64,000 bases of DNA from the NCBI GenBank assembly GCA_963675565.2, contig CAXXYD010000004.1, positions 1,178,001 to 1,242,000 of the forward strand, written 5' to 3'. Below are positions 1 to 7,993 of the stretch, piece after piece. The notes beneath the pieces are model-generated. The model was not told where the DNA came from and searched no databases. It saw only the letters and a list, made by a program, of their open reading frames with translations. The stretch is from JARRKU01 sp963675565 (GTDB lineage: Bacteria; Desulfobacterota; Desulfobacteria; Desulfobacterales; Desulfosarcinaceae). How positions within the stretch are numbered: the first letter of the stretch is position 1; the number at the start of each line of letters is the position of its first letter. The position numbers and the translations under genes were made by a program.

Positions 1-435
1 TACATCACGGGCGACACCCATTAAACCCGCCACAATATTGTTTTCAGAGAGGGCACTCAAATTAATCTCTACAGTGACTTTTTCTCCAAACTCAGTCTGT
101 CTCTCAATCTCAATCGCCGGGACTAATTTCTCCCCGCGCAAGGCTTTCTGGAAAATGCGTTGTGCATATTCCTGGTAATTCGGATCAACTATTTTCGAAA
201 AATGCCGACCGATCAAAGCCTCCGTTGGTATCCCGGTTCTTTTCTGGCTGGCCTTGTTCACAAACAAAAAGTGACCTTCTATATCAGTTATGAACACAAC
301 ATCGATAAGGTGATTCAGAACGGGTCCATATTTTTTTAAAAGCTCTTGCGCGGCCATTTTTTGGCGTTCACTTAAGGCAACCGTTCGTGTGAGCTGATTT
401 AAAGACAACTTCAGAAAAAAGCTCTCAACGCTCAT
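1..435 (-). CDS. PAS-domain sensor protein, N-terminal part (cut by window edge)
   Basis: An open frame on the minus strand starts with ATG at 433-435 and runs off the left edge, giving at least 145 codons. The translation has a helical lead of about 45 residues, then a PAS fold: residues around 'VVFITDIEGHFLFVN' followed by 'TGIPTEALIG'. PAS domains bind small ligands or act as dimerisation and sensing modules, usually ahead of a histidine kinase, GGDEF or sigma-54 output domain. The output domain lies outside the window, so the class cannot be fixed. No membrane segment is seen in the visible part, which suggests a cytoplasmic sensor. The PAS call is from sequence pattern only. Confidence 0.75.
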   Translation of the reverse strand, partial: MSVESFFLKLSLNQLTRTVALSERQKMAAQELLKKYGPVLNHLIDVVFITDIEGHFLFVNKASQKRTGIPTEALIGRHFSKIVDPNYQEYAQRIFQKALRGEKLVPAIEIERQTEFGEKVTVEINLSALSENNIVAGLMGVARDV

Positions 436-476
436 CTTTTACTCCGCTTCCAAAATATCACCGGGGAACCCACTCT

Positions 477-923
477 ATGCGATTTCGCCAATCATTATTA
501 AAGCTTGCCACCTATAATCGCAGCACCGGAAAACCATCATCATCTATGCAAGATTGGATTAAAATAAAAATCCCGGCATGTCAAAACACAAAACCGCTTG
601 GTACTATTTGGATTGTTGGGCCGATAGTGGCAACCTCAAGATGTTGTGGTCGGCGCAAATAAAGCCAAAATTGTGACTACCTACCCGTACCTGCCTGGCG
701 GTGCAATTGCATTCATCCAAGATCTCAAGACGAAGCTTTCCCATACCTTGTCGCCAGGGGAATCATCAAACAGGCAGTTTGCGACTTAGCCTCGCTGCTT
801 GGAGCCAAGGGGTCGAGACCTGAAAAGGGGTTTGGCGAAGGGCCAGACGACATGTGGTTGTGGCCTGAGATCTCCATAGTTATTGAAGCTGAAATAAAAA
901 CGAAAATATTATCAGCCTGTTGA
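477..923 (+). pseudogene. Degraded coding remnant, possibly helicase/nuclease-like
   Basis: The 640 bases between the PAS gene and the NERD gene contain no intact gene. One frame (735-923) reads protein-like, with 'YLVARGIIKQAVCDLASLLG' then 'GFGEGPDDMWLW' and 'IVIEAEIK'. This resembles the nuclease-like tail of some large DEAD/DEAH helicases, which carry 'GPD.LW' and 'IEaK' motifs. Upstream, a second frame near 640-780 is also protein-like, so a frameshift is likely, and a stop at 660-662 breaks the 477 frame. I read it as a decayed gene. The family assignment is a weak pattern match and the limits are approximate. Confidence 0.3.
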
Positions 924-1078
924 ACCAATTTTGGGCACATCTGGTTTCATTTTTTGTCAGAATTCGCAGGCTTCAAACCTCTCCGATTTCATAACTATCT
1001 AAATATAATGTGAATTAAAGATGGTCCATTTCTTGCTGGTATTCCAGATAACCATTTCAAAACAGAGGATGCGGATGG

Positions 1079-1855
1079 ATGGATCTAACGCCTTTTATCG
1101 GTCAATTTTTTTCGAATTTTTGGTTTGTTATCCCGATTATTGCACTAATCACCTTTTTTAAAACTCCTTGGTTTAAGGGTGCTGCTGGTGAGTTCCTTGT
1201 GAACATTTCAGCCAAATTCACACTGAATAAAGATGAGTACCACCTCATCAAAAATGTAACACTGCCAACCGAGGATGGGACAACCCAAATTGATCACATC
1301 CTCGTTTCAAAGTACGGCGTCTTTGTCATTGAGACAAAAAATATGAAAGGCTGGATATTCGGGAACCGTAACCAGCGAATGTGGACTCAAAAAATTTACC
1401 GGCATTCGAATAAATTTCAAAATCCACTTCACCAAAACTATAAGCATGTTGAAACGCTGAAATCTGCACTTGGGCTATCTGGTCAGCAAATCCATTCAGT
1501 TGTGGCTTTTATCGGGAAGAGCAAGTTCAAAACAGAAATGCCGGATAATGTGACCCACGGTGGCGGTTATCTCCGGTACATTAAATCAAAAAAACAGCAG
1601 GTTATTTCTGATGAGGAAGTTGCAAAAATCTTGGATAACATTGAAACTGGCAGGCTGACTCGATCTTTCAAAACACATTGTGAACACGTCAAGCATGTTA
1701 AAAGCATTGTTAATGAAAAATTGAACCACCATCTATGCCCAAAATGCGGCACTCCCATGGTTCTCAGAGAAATAAAGAAGGGTCCACGCCAGGGTAAAAG
1801 TTTTTGGGGATGCCCACATTTTCCAAAATGCAGAGGATCAGCAGCGATTTCATAA
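1079..1855 (+). CDS. NERD-domain protein with C-terminal topoisomerase-type zinc finger
   Basis: The protein has 258 residues. A hydrophobic N-terminal segment (about residues 12-28) probably anchors it in the membrane. A NERD (nuclease-related) domain follows, with 'TTQIDHILVSKYGVFVIETKN' carrying the D and E-x-K residues of a PD-(D/E)xK-like fold. The C-terminus (about 220-255) has a four-cysteine zinc finger of the topoisomerase I type, 'CPKCGTP' and 'FWGCPHFPKCRG'. This NERD plus zinc-finger arrangement is a common bacterial family thought to act on DNA, but its role is not established. A frame open across the stop continues to about 2103 on the plus strand without a recognisable product. 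Confidence 0.85.
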   Translation: MDLTPFIGQFFSNFWFVIPIIALITFFKTPWFKGAAGEFLVNISAKFTLNKDEYHLIKNVTLPTEDGTTQIDHILVSKYGVFVIETKNMKGWIFGNRNQRMWTQKIYRHSNKFQNPLHQNYKHVETLKSALGLSGQQIHSVVAFIGKSKFKTEMPDNVTHGGGYLRYIKSKKQQVISDEEVAKILDNIETGRLTRSFKTHCEHVKHVKSIVNEKLNHHLCPKCGTPMVLREIKKGPRQGKSFWGCPHFPKCRGSAAIS

Positions 1856-2129
1856 TCGTCTGCCGATAGGTATTGTATGCGGTGAATGCCGTAGAGAAAC
1901 GGGGCCGTATGCCATTCTTGATGGAATTCGTTCCAGATCAATACAAGAATCAAATTGTGTCGATCAGCATTCAAAAGCTGGTCGGGTCAATAAAAGGTCA
2001 GATAAACATCAGGATTGGATTGGTGATTTTGAGCTGAAATATGGCTTAGGCCAATATGCCGAAGCGGCTAAGCCTGCAATCATTCCTGAAAAAATGAGAT
2101 AGATCGAATCAAAACGAAAGGACTCGGCA

Positions 2130-2606
2130 ATGAAAGTAACGGCTGCCTTTTCTCAAATTGAACAATTTGCCAATTCGATCAATACAGGGCTTGCTAATAT
2201 GTCTTTTGCTTATGAAATATTGAACACCTCAAAAAAGCCCTTCAAGGAGTGGTTTCGCGATGAAGTCCCTTGTAAAGGCTATTCAAAACAGAGTGGCATC
2301 TATATCTTCTCAGATAGTGAATCGAATGTTTTGTATATCGGAAAGGCCGCTTCAAATAATTTCGGTTCTGAAATTTATGGAAAATTTGGTGCAGTTACGA
2401 AAATTGATATACCCTATTTCGGAAAAAGCTCTATGGCAAAATGGGCAAAAGACGGCTATGCTGATTATTTATTCCATGGTGACGTGATAATCTCCGCTGT
2501 ATGCATAAAGCCAAAGGAATTTTCTTCATTAATTGAGGTATTCTTGCATGTTTGGTGCAAAATTAATGAAGGGGAATTGCCGCCGCTAAACAAACAGATA
2601 GGATAG
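2130..2606 (+). CDS. GIY-YIG-like nuclease-fold protein
   Basis: The protein has 158 residues. The GIY-YIG signature is visible as 'SGIYIF' (G56-I57-Y58) and 'VLYIGKA' (Y69-I70-G71), spaced as in the family, and a glutamate near residue 137 ('SLIEVFLHVW') sits where the metal-binding Glu is expected. GIY-YIG domains cut DNA in repair enzymes, homing endonucleases and some restriction enzymes. The gene stands alone on the plus strand downstream of the NERD gene. The catalytic arginine is not obvious, so activity is uncertain. The small size and lack of a partner domain leave the biological role open. Confidence 0.65.
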   Translation: MKVTAAFSQIEQFANSINTGLANMSFAYEILNTSKKPFKEWFRDEVPCKGYSKQSGIYIFSDSESNVLYIGKAASNNFGSEIYGKFGAVTKIDIPYFGKSSMAKWAKDGYADYLFHGDVIISAVCIKPKEFSSLIEVFLHVWCKINEGELPPLNKQIG

Positions 2607-2831
2607 ACAAGCATCAGCCCTGGTGATTGCTGCAGCCCTTGCTTTCAGCAGATGATATTCCTACGTACTTGCCTTTAACCCGACAAAAAACTCCTAAAAA
2701 AAGCGATCCAGCACTTTCAAATTCATGCTCTCTTCATGATGGCGTTATATGGTTTTGCCAAACGGCAGGAGTAAGACGTCGTCATCTTAGCGATGTGACT
2801 GCCAAAAAACCTGACAATAGGAGGTATCATC

Positions 2832-3233
2832 ATGAAGAAGAAATGGATTGCTGTTATTGGAACCGGCGCTTTAGTCATCGGTATTGCAATCACCGGGGTA
2901 AGTTTTGCGGAATCGGATGACAATGACATCCGTAATGGCACCATACGGATCGATGAGCAGTCTGAAGCCGAATTTCCCTCGATGGCCAAAATTTCGATGG
3001 GCGAGGCCGTTCAGAACGCCCAGGCCTCGGTTCAAGGCCAAATTTTGAAAACGGAACTCGAGAACGAAAACGGTTTTCTGGTGTACGGCGTCGAGGTGGT
3101 GACCGCCGACAAAGCCATTGTTGATGTGAAGATCGATGCTGGTTCGGGAAAGATCCTATCCATGGACAAGGATAAAGCGGATGAAGAGGATCACGAATAC
3201 GGCGATCAGGGCGACCGGGATCACGAGGACTAA
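2832..3233 (+). CDS. Exported PepSY-domain protein
   Basis: The protein has 133 residues and a clear Shine-Dalgarno sequence (aggagg at 2820-2825). Residues 1-26 form a signal peptide ending near 'VSFA-ES', so the product should be periplasmic. Two short PepSY-like halves follow: 'ISMGEAVQNAQ' and 'GFLVYGVEVV..... VDVKIDAGSGKILSM'. The tail is very acidic and His/Asp rich ('DEEDHEYGDQGDRDHED'), which could bind metal ions. PepSY proteins are thought to inhibit peptidases or act as periplasmic sensors or chaperones, and often lie near two-component systems, as here. Confidence 0.85.
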   Translation: MKKKWIAVIGTGALVIGIAITGVSFAESDDNDIRNGTIRIDEQSEAEFPSMAKISMGEAVQNAQASVQGQILKTELENENGFLVYGVEVVTADKAIVDVKIDAGSGKILSMDKDKADEEDHEYGDQGDRDHED

Positions 3234-3625
3234 CCAGACCAGCGCGGCCCTTCTTATCTCCGAAAGCCGATCGGGTCGCGTTGTCACTGGTGTGACACAC
3301 GCGTTACCATCCAAAGGTCCTTCCGCCCTCTGGGGCGAGATGTGGCGGCGCGGCTGCAAAATTATGGAAATTCATTCCGAAGCATCAAACTTAGAGGAAC
3401 TATACATGCGTCACACCGGCCGGGACCGGCCCGAAACTCAGGAGGTGTCACCATGAAAACCTTTATTGATCATCAGCCTGATTGTGTTTAATAAAATAAG
3501 ACGGCGTCATGGAAATAGGAAAATTGGATCGCTTTGATCCTGGCTGTTGGATGCAGCGTTCTTGTGTTTTTTACTGGCGCCATCGGCAACACCGTTCCAG
3601 AATGATTTAGGAGTTATCGCAGCCA
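3234..3625 (+). other. Intergenic region with degenerate short hydrophobic frame
   Basis: No intact gene is supported here. A good Shine-Dalgarno site (aggaggtg near 3441) precedes an ATG at 3453 that opens only a 12-codon peptide. Downstream, 3531-3605 reads 'ALILAVGCSVLVFFTGAIGN' and ends in TGA, which looks like the membrane segment of a small protein whose start is broken by a stop just upstream. This may be a decayed small membrane protein between the PepSY and MFS genes. Confidence 0.3.
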
Positions 3626-4828
3626 ATGAGAACAAACACGCCGCTCAAGCATATTCCGGCCAGCATCTGGGTGCTCGGCATGGTGAGTATGTTCATGGAC
3701 ATCTCGTCCGAGATGATCCACAGCCTGCTCCCCATGTTCCTGGTCGGTACTTTGGGCGCGAGCGCTCTCATGGTGGGCCTGATCGAAGGACTGGCCGAGT
3801 CCACAGCCCTCATCGTCAAAGTCTTCTCCGGTGCACTGAGCGACTATCTGGGCAGGCGCAAGGCTCTGGCTGTATTCGGATATGCATTGGGTGCATTGAC
3901 CAAGCCGTTGTTTGCTATCGCTGCGAGCGCAGGCGTTGTCCTTTCGGCGCGTTTGGTGGACCGTGTCGGAAAAGGGGTGCGGGGAGCCCCGCGGGATGCG
4001 TTGGTGGCGGATATCGCGCCAGCCGAGGCACGCGGCGCGGCGTTCGGCCTGCGCCAATCGCTCGACACGGTAGGCGCGCTCCTTGGACCTCTGCTGGCGG
4101 TCGGCCTGATGCTGCTCTGGGCCAATAACTTCAGGGCCGTATTTTGGGTCGCCTTTATCCCGGGCGTATTCGCCGTCTCCCTGCTGCTGTTCGGCGTACG
4201 CGAACCGGCGCAGAACGTCGGCGAGACGCGCACCAATCCGATTCGTCGTGAAAACCTAAAACGCCTGAGCGGTGCATACTGGTGGGTGGTCGGCATCGGC
4301 GCAGTATTCACGTTGGCGCGATTCAGTGAAGCATTCCTGGTGCTTCGTGCCCAACAGGCAGGAATCCCGGTCGCCTGCGTTCCTCTGGTGATGGTGGGCA
4401 TGAACGTGGTCTATTCGGGATCAGCCTATCCGTTTGGCCGGCTGTCGGATCGAATGAATCACGCCACACTGCTGTCGCTGGGCTTGATGGTTCTGATAGC
4501 AGCCGATCTGGTTTTGGCCGCAAACGACCATTGGCTTACCATCGCCGCCGGTGCGTCCTTGTGGGGCCTTCATATGGGGATTACCCAGGGATTGCTTGCC
4601 ACGATGGTTGCCAATACGGCTCCGATGGATCTGCGCGGCACGGCCTATGGCTTTTTCAACCTGGTCAGCGGCATCGCCATGTTGATGGCAAGTGCCGCCG
4701 CAGGGCTGTTGTGGGACCGCTTTGGCGCATCCTTCACCTTCTATGCTGGGGCGAGCTTTGCGACACTATCGTTGTTGTGTATTGTCCTGAAAGCGTGGCG
4801 ACAGCGACGGCTTTTACAGGTGCCTTAA
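3626..4828 (+). CDS. MFS transporter
   Basis: The protein has 400 residues with about 12 predicted membrane helices, the usual size for the major facilitator superfamily. The A-like motif between helices 2 and 3 is visible as 'GALSDYLGRRKALAVFGY', and an Arg-rich loop 'DRVGKGVRGAPRDALVADI' lies between helices 4 and 5. Such transporters use the proton gradient to move small solutes or drugs across the inner membrane, and the substrate cannot be read from sequence. The start at 3626 has a Shine-Dalgarno-like taggag 12-17 bases upstream. It is followed by a broken membrane-protein frame and then a two-component pair, so a stimulus-induced exporter is plausible. Confidence 0.85.
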   Translation: MRTNTPLKHIPASIWVLGMVSMFMDISSEMIHSLLPMFLVGTLGASALMVGLIEGLAESTALIVKVFSGALSDYLGRRKALAVFGYALGALTKPLFAIAASAGVVLSARLVDRVGKGVRGAPRDALVADIAPAEARGAAFGLRQSLDTVGALLGPLLAVGLMLLWANNFRAVFWVAFIPGVFAVSLLLFGVREPAQNVGETRTNPIRRENLKRLSGAYWWVVGIGAVFTLARFSEAFLVLRAQQAGIPVACVPLVMVGMNVVYSGSAYPFGRLSDRMNHATLLSLGLMVLIAADLVLAANDHWLTIAAGASLWGLHMGITQGLLATMVANTAPMDLRGTAYGFFNLVSGIAMLMASAAAGLLWDRFGASFTFYAGASFATLSLLCIVLKAWRQRRLLQVP

Positions 4829-5052
4829 TGACAACGATCCTGAATACAATATCCCCCTGCATGTCTCCCGGAAAGCCCTGGGCTATTTCGGGCCGGCGGG
4901 ATTGTTCTTCGCGCTGTCTTTCACTACCGTGTCCTTTGTACATCATTAATTTTCCGATAGGCGGCTGCGGATACCTTCCTGCTTGCTTTTGATCAATGTC
5001 ATTGCCAGCCTGTTGATTTTGTTGGCCTTGTATTTTTTGGGGACTAAGGTTT
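4827..5052 (+). pseudogene. Membrane-protein remnant with in-frame stop
   Basis: One frame overlapping the MFS stop reads protein-like on both sides of a single in-frame TAA. It begins near 'YNIPLHVSRKALGYFGPAG', then a hydrophobic stretch 'LFFALSFTTVSFVHH', the stop, and 'CLLLINVIASLLILLALYF' before the final TAA at 5050-5052. Two membrane segments in one frame interrupted by a stop suggest a decayed small inner-membrane protein. The family is not recognised. No start codon is clear, so the left limit is approximate. Confidence 0.4.
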
Positions 5053-5144
5053 AAAAAGCCTATTTTATTGAATTATCAGATAAACAATGCTCTGATGACA
5101 AAAATGATGCTGTCGGCCTATTCGGTTATTCCCATGGTGACGAG

Positions 5145-5828
5145 ATGCGAATATTGATCGTCGATGATGAACAGACATTGTTGAATCAACTCAAGTTGGC
5201 GTTTGAAGGCCAGCGCTATATGGTCGAAACTGCCGTTGATGGTGAAGAGGCTTTGGATAAACTGTTCGAGATCCCGGTCGATTTGATTATACTCGATGTC
5301 ATGCTGCCTAAACAGGATGGGCTGTCAGTTCTTCGTGAAATCCGGAAAGCGGGTATCGCCACACCGGTTCTCATGCTGACCGCCAAAGGTGACATCGATG
5401 ACAAGATCAAAGGGCTCGATCTCGGCGCGGACGACTATCTGGCCAAGCCATTTTCGCTGGATGAGTTGCTGGCACGTGCCCGCGCATTGTTCAGGCGCTC
5501 CGGTGGGCAAACGGATTCTGTACTGCAGATCAAGGATCTGCGACTTGATACGGTAAGCCGCGAAGTCGTCAAGGCAGGCGAGCCGGTGGAACTGACCGCC
5601 AGGGAATTTTCCATCCTGGAATTTCTGCTCTATAACAAGAACAGGGCCGTTTCGCGCTTCAGCCTGGCCGAACATGTATGGGGAGACGCCTTCGATCCTT
5701 TCAGCATGTCCAATTTCATGGATGTTCATATCAAGAACCTGCGAAAAAAGATCGGAGACGCCGGCCACAGTACCATCATCCGAACCATTCGCGGGGTCGG
5801 TTACATTGTCAAGGATGAGACGGAATGA
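5145..5828 (+). CDS. OmpR/PhoB-family response regulator
   Basis: The protein has 227 residues. The receiver domain (1-115) has the acidic pocket 'VDDE' (residues 7-9), phospho-acceptor D51 in 'IILDVMLPKQDG' and conserved K101 in 'YLAKPF'. The C-terminal winged helix (about 130-225) ends with 'IRGVGYIV', typical of OmpR/PhoB regulators. It is phosphorylated by its partner kinase and binds promoters. The stop overlaps the start of the kinase gene at 5825 by four bases, so the two are translationally coupled. The upstream MFS and PepSY genes are likely targets by proximity, but no operator was identified. Confidence 0.92.
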   Translation: MRILIVDDEQTLLNQLKLAFEGQRYMVETAVDGEEALDKLFEIPVDLIILDVMLPKQDGLSVLREIRKAGIATPVLMLTAKGDIDDKIKGLDLGADDYLAKPFSLDELLARARALFRRSGGQTDSVLQIKDLRLDTVSREVVKAGEPVELTAREFSILEFLLYNKNRAVSRFSLAEHVWGDAFDPFSMSNFMDVHIKNLRKKIGDAGHSTIIRTIRGVGYIVKDETE

Positions 5829-7234
5829 CCGTTCGGTATAAAATCACCCTCTTGATCACGGCGGCCGGTTTTATTTCCAGCCTGTTGTTTTCCGGCATCA
5901 TATTGTGGGAAATGCTGGAACAGCCGTTTCATCTTATTGACGCTGATCTGCAATCCACCGCCCGGAGGGCTGTTCAGGCTGTATTAAGACGCGACGAGAA
6001 AAATGGTTCGGATACACAATGGTCGATCAGCGATGAACGCTACTGGTTGGAAATCAAGGATCAGGATTCCGGCAAATCAGTCTATCGTTCCGACTTGGCC
6101 AAGCTGTTCGAAATCCCTCATCCGGCTTCGGAATTGGGTTCTACCGTCAGCGTTACTATCCCCCGGGGAAAAATCGATCTGGGGCAAAACCGCCAAAATA
6201 AGGTCACCTTTCGCGTGCGGGAATCCAGAATTTCACTTAATGATAGAATGTTTCTTGCTTGCGTTGGGCGCCCTGTTGAAAATCTGGAAGAAGAGTTCTG
6301 GGACACCATGACCGGCGTTGTCAGCGGCCTTGTCCTTTCGGGTCTTTTGCTGATGGGGATCAGTTATTTTGTGGCCGGATTCATCCTTAAACCCGTCCGG
6401 ATTATTAACGACCAGGCCCGGGATATCAGCGAAAAACATTTGGATCGAAGGATGCCGGTATCCAGTGGCCGCGACGAGTTCAATGTGCTGGCACAAACCC
6501 TCAATAAGGTTTTCGACCGCTTACAGTACGCCTTTTTTCGTCAAAAAAGACTACTCGCCGACGCCTCCCATGAACTGAAAACCCCCCTGACCATGATACG
6601 ATTGGCGCTGGATGAAATACGCTCGGGCCTGAACGCAGCCAGCCCTGACCCGCAAGCGGAAAGCCATGAGCGCATGACGGAACAGGTACTGCGCATGGAA
6701 CGGCTTGTAAAAAGCATCTTGGATCTCTCATCCCTTGAAATCGAGGCTGCTGCAAAAAAAGATCCGATAAATCTGGCAGATATACTGGATGATTTGATCG
6801 CCGATTACCGCTTCTTAGCTGAACCACGCAACATTCGTATCAATGCAACTCTTCCAGAGCGGATAGAAGTCGAAGGAGACGCAGAGAAACTGAACAGGAC
6901 TTTTTCCAGCATCCTGGATAACGCTGTCAAATATAATATGGATGGCGGGCAAATCATGATCGTCGGCGATCAATCCGAAGCTGGTCCGACAATAACCATA
7001 AGCAACACAGGACCAGGCGTTCCTGAAGCAGAAATCCCCAAGGTGTTCGATCAATTCTACAGGGTGGATCAATCAAGGGCACTTCGCCACGGCGGCTCCG
7101 GTCTGGGGTTGGCCATCGTCAAACGGATAGTTGAACTTCATGGTGGCAAAGTGGAATTTGACAGCCAATTAGGAAGGTGGACACAGGTGACTGTTAGTCT
7201 GCCTAAACTCCGGAAGATGGGTGAATGGTGTTGA
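5825..7234 (+). CDS. Sensor histidine kinase
   Basis: The protein has 469 residues. A first membrane helix (about 8-30), a periplasmic sensor of roughly 130 residues and a second helix (about 163-188) precede a HAMP linker. The dimerisation domain carries the phospho-acceptor H249 in 'ADASHELKTPL', and the ATPase domain shows the N box ('ILDNAVKY') and G boxes ('GPGVPE', 'GGSGLGLAIV'). This is a classical inner-membrane kinase partnered with the regulator at 5145. Its 3' end overlaps a truncated response-regulator gene on the other strand, which marks a rearrangement junction near 7230. Confidence 0.92.
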   Translation: MTVRYKITLLITAAGFISSLLFSGIILWEMLEQPFHLIDADLQSTARRAVQAVLRRDEKNGSDTQWSISDERYWLEIKDQDSGKSVYRSDLAKLFEIPHPASELGSTVSVTIPRGKIDLGQNRQNKVTFRVRESRISLNDRMFLACVGRPVENLEEEFWDTMTGVVSGLVLSGLLLMGISYFVAGFILKPVRIINDQARDISEKHLDRRMPVSSGRDEFNVLAQTLNKVFDRLQYAFFRQKRLLADASHELKTPLTMIRLALDEIRSGLNAASPDPQAESHERMTEQVLRMERLVKSILDLSSLEIEAAAKKDPINLADILDDLIADYRFLAEPRNIRINATLPERIEVEGDAEKLNRTFSSILDNAVKYNMDGGQIMIVGDQSEAGPTITISNTGPGVPEAEIPKVFDQFYRVDQSRALRHGGSGLGLAIVKRIVELHGGKVEFDSQLGRWTQVTVSLPKLRKMGEWC

Positions 7235-7356
7235 TACATATCAAGTCCTTCGTCGCCATGGGCGGCCTCCAATAAGTCATAACCGGCATGCTCGAAAATT
7301 TTGCGAAAAATCATCCGCAATTTAGGTTCATCATCTACAACCAATATGGTAGTCAC
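7230..7356 (-). pseudogene. Truncated response-regulator receiver fragment
   Basis: Reading leftward from ATG at 7354-7356 the product begins 'MTTILVVDDEPKLRMIF' and continues to 'AAHGDEGLDMYQH', a textbook start of a receiver domain (beta 1, acidic pair, alpha 1, beta 2). At about 7230 the similarity stops where it meets the 3' end of the histidine kinase, and the remaining translation is antisense of that gene. About 42 receiver residues remain, without the phospho-acceptor Asp. This is the stub left when the preceding two-component block was joined to the locus. Confidence 0.75.
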
Positions 7357-7677
7357 CCGATATTCCTTATTTTTGTTGGAAACCTATGCTAATTCTGTTT
7401 CTTTTCAGATCAGTGCATTGCAAGTTCGAAAGATAAGGCCGGTTGCAACACCGAATGCGGACTTAACGCAACCACCTGAAATGCCGATTTCGCGAAAAGC
7501 CTTGCAGGGCAAGGATATAGCTTTCCGGACGCGTTTCGGACCAGGTCCGAACAAAGCGGAGAACCAGGGGCCAAACAGAGAATGAAGGGCGGGTAAATGG
7601 GAAAAATCAGGTGATCAGAGAATGGTCTTGAAAAACGCAAAAAACGCCAAACACCTTGAATATAAGGGCAAAAAGAA
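7357..7677. other. Intergenic region without recognisable gene
   Basis: Nothing coding is supported here. A 94-codon frame at 7301-7585 has no domain-like pattern. The region separates the response-regulator stub from the terminator of the tmRNA-like gene end and is the last part of the presumed ancestral chromosome before the island. Confidence 0.5.
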
Positions 7678-7716
7678 AACCCGTCGCCCCGGGGGATGAT
7701 CCCGGAGAGACGGGTT
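7678..7716 (-). terminator. Rho-independent terminator of the tmRNA/tRNA-like gene
   Basis: The arms aacccgtc (7678-7685) and gacgggtt (7709-7716) pair perfectly, and the loop holds a further GC-rich pairing (ccccggg/cccgg). On the minus strand the hairpin is followed by a U-rich run (ttttcttttt). It lies 14 bases beyond the CCA end of the tRNA-like 3' end at 7730, exactly where a terminator for that gene would sit. Confidence 0.75.
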
Positions 7717-7729
7717 ATCAATTGAATTT

Positions 7730-7754
7730 TGGTGGAGGCGGCGGGAGTCGAACC
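7730..7754 (-). other. 3' end of tmRNA/tRNA-like gene, island attachment site (left)
   Basis: On the minus strand this reads gttcgactcccgccgcctcc followed by acca: the T loop, T-stem 3' strand, acceptor 3' strand, discriminator A and encoded CCA of a tRNA-like end. The 5' strand of the T-stem does not pair fully (gcagg against cccgc), and nothing upstream on the minus strand looks like the rest of a tRNA or tmRNA, so only the 3' end remains. Bases 7733-7752 are identical to 38582-38601 in the same orientation. Integrative elements often duplicate such 3' ends. I take this as the outer attachment site. The discriminator A and overall form favour tmRNA over serine tRNA. Confidence 0.75.
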
Positions 7755-7940
7755 TGCATTGGTCCTTACAGCCACAATGGTTTGCAGCGGTTTACCGAAT
7801 GTTTACTGAATATCTGCTTTGATAGTAACCGTTCCATCAGCAAGCAGAGGGTAATCCTACATATCCCCATGACTCGGGTGGTCTTTCCACTTGGCAAAAG
7901 ATTGAATTTCAAATATTTCCCTTGATTTTTAAACGGTGAT

Positions 7941-7986
7941 CAGACAAAATGTATCCACTTATCAACAAATGGAAACATTTTGTCTG
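7941..7986. promoter_or_regulatory. Perfect inverted repeat, probable AbiE operator
   Basis: The arms cagacaaaatgt (7941-7952) and acattttgtctg (7975-7986) are perfect 12-base reverse complements with 22 bases between them, ending seven bases before the ATG of the antitoxin gene. AbiEi-type antitoxins are known to repress their own operon by binding inverted repeats in the promoter. A tataaat sequence (7989-7995) overlaps the start codon and no Shine-Dalgarno is seen before it, so the message may be leaderless or the promoter may lie inside the repeat. Confidence 0.75.
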
Positions 7987-7993
7987 TGTATAA

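Noticed and set aside
1856..2103. Open frame after the NERD gene ending in 'PAIIPEKMR'
   Set aside because: It lacks a start codon and ribosome site and has no recognisable domain; it could be a remnant, but evidence is too thin to call it.
2890..3300. Minus-strand frame of 136 codons over the PepSY gene
   Set aside because: Antisense to a gene with signal peptide and strong ribosome site; Arg/Pro-rich shadow translation.
4531..4992. Plus-strand frame of 153 codons at the end of the MFS gene
   Set aside because: It overlaps the transporter in another frame and has no domain pattern; the protein-like remnant there is in a different frame.
7730..7754. A functional tRNA gene
   Set aside because: Only the T loop and acceptor 3' end are present, the T-stem has a mismatch and no anticodon arm or 5' acceptor strand is found in either direction.
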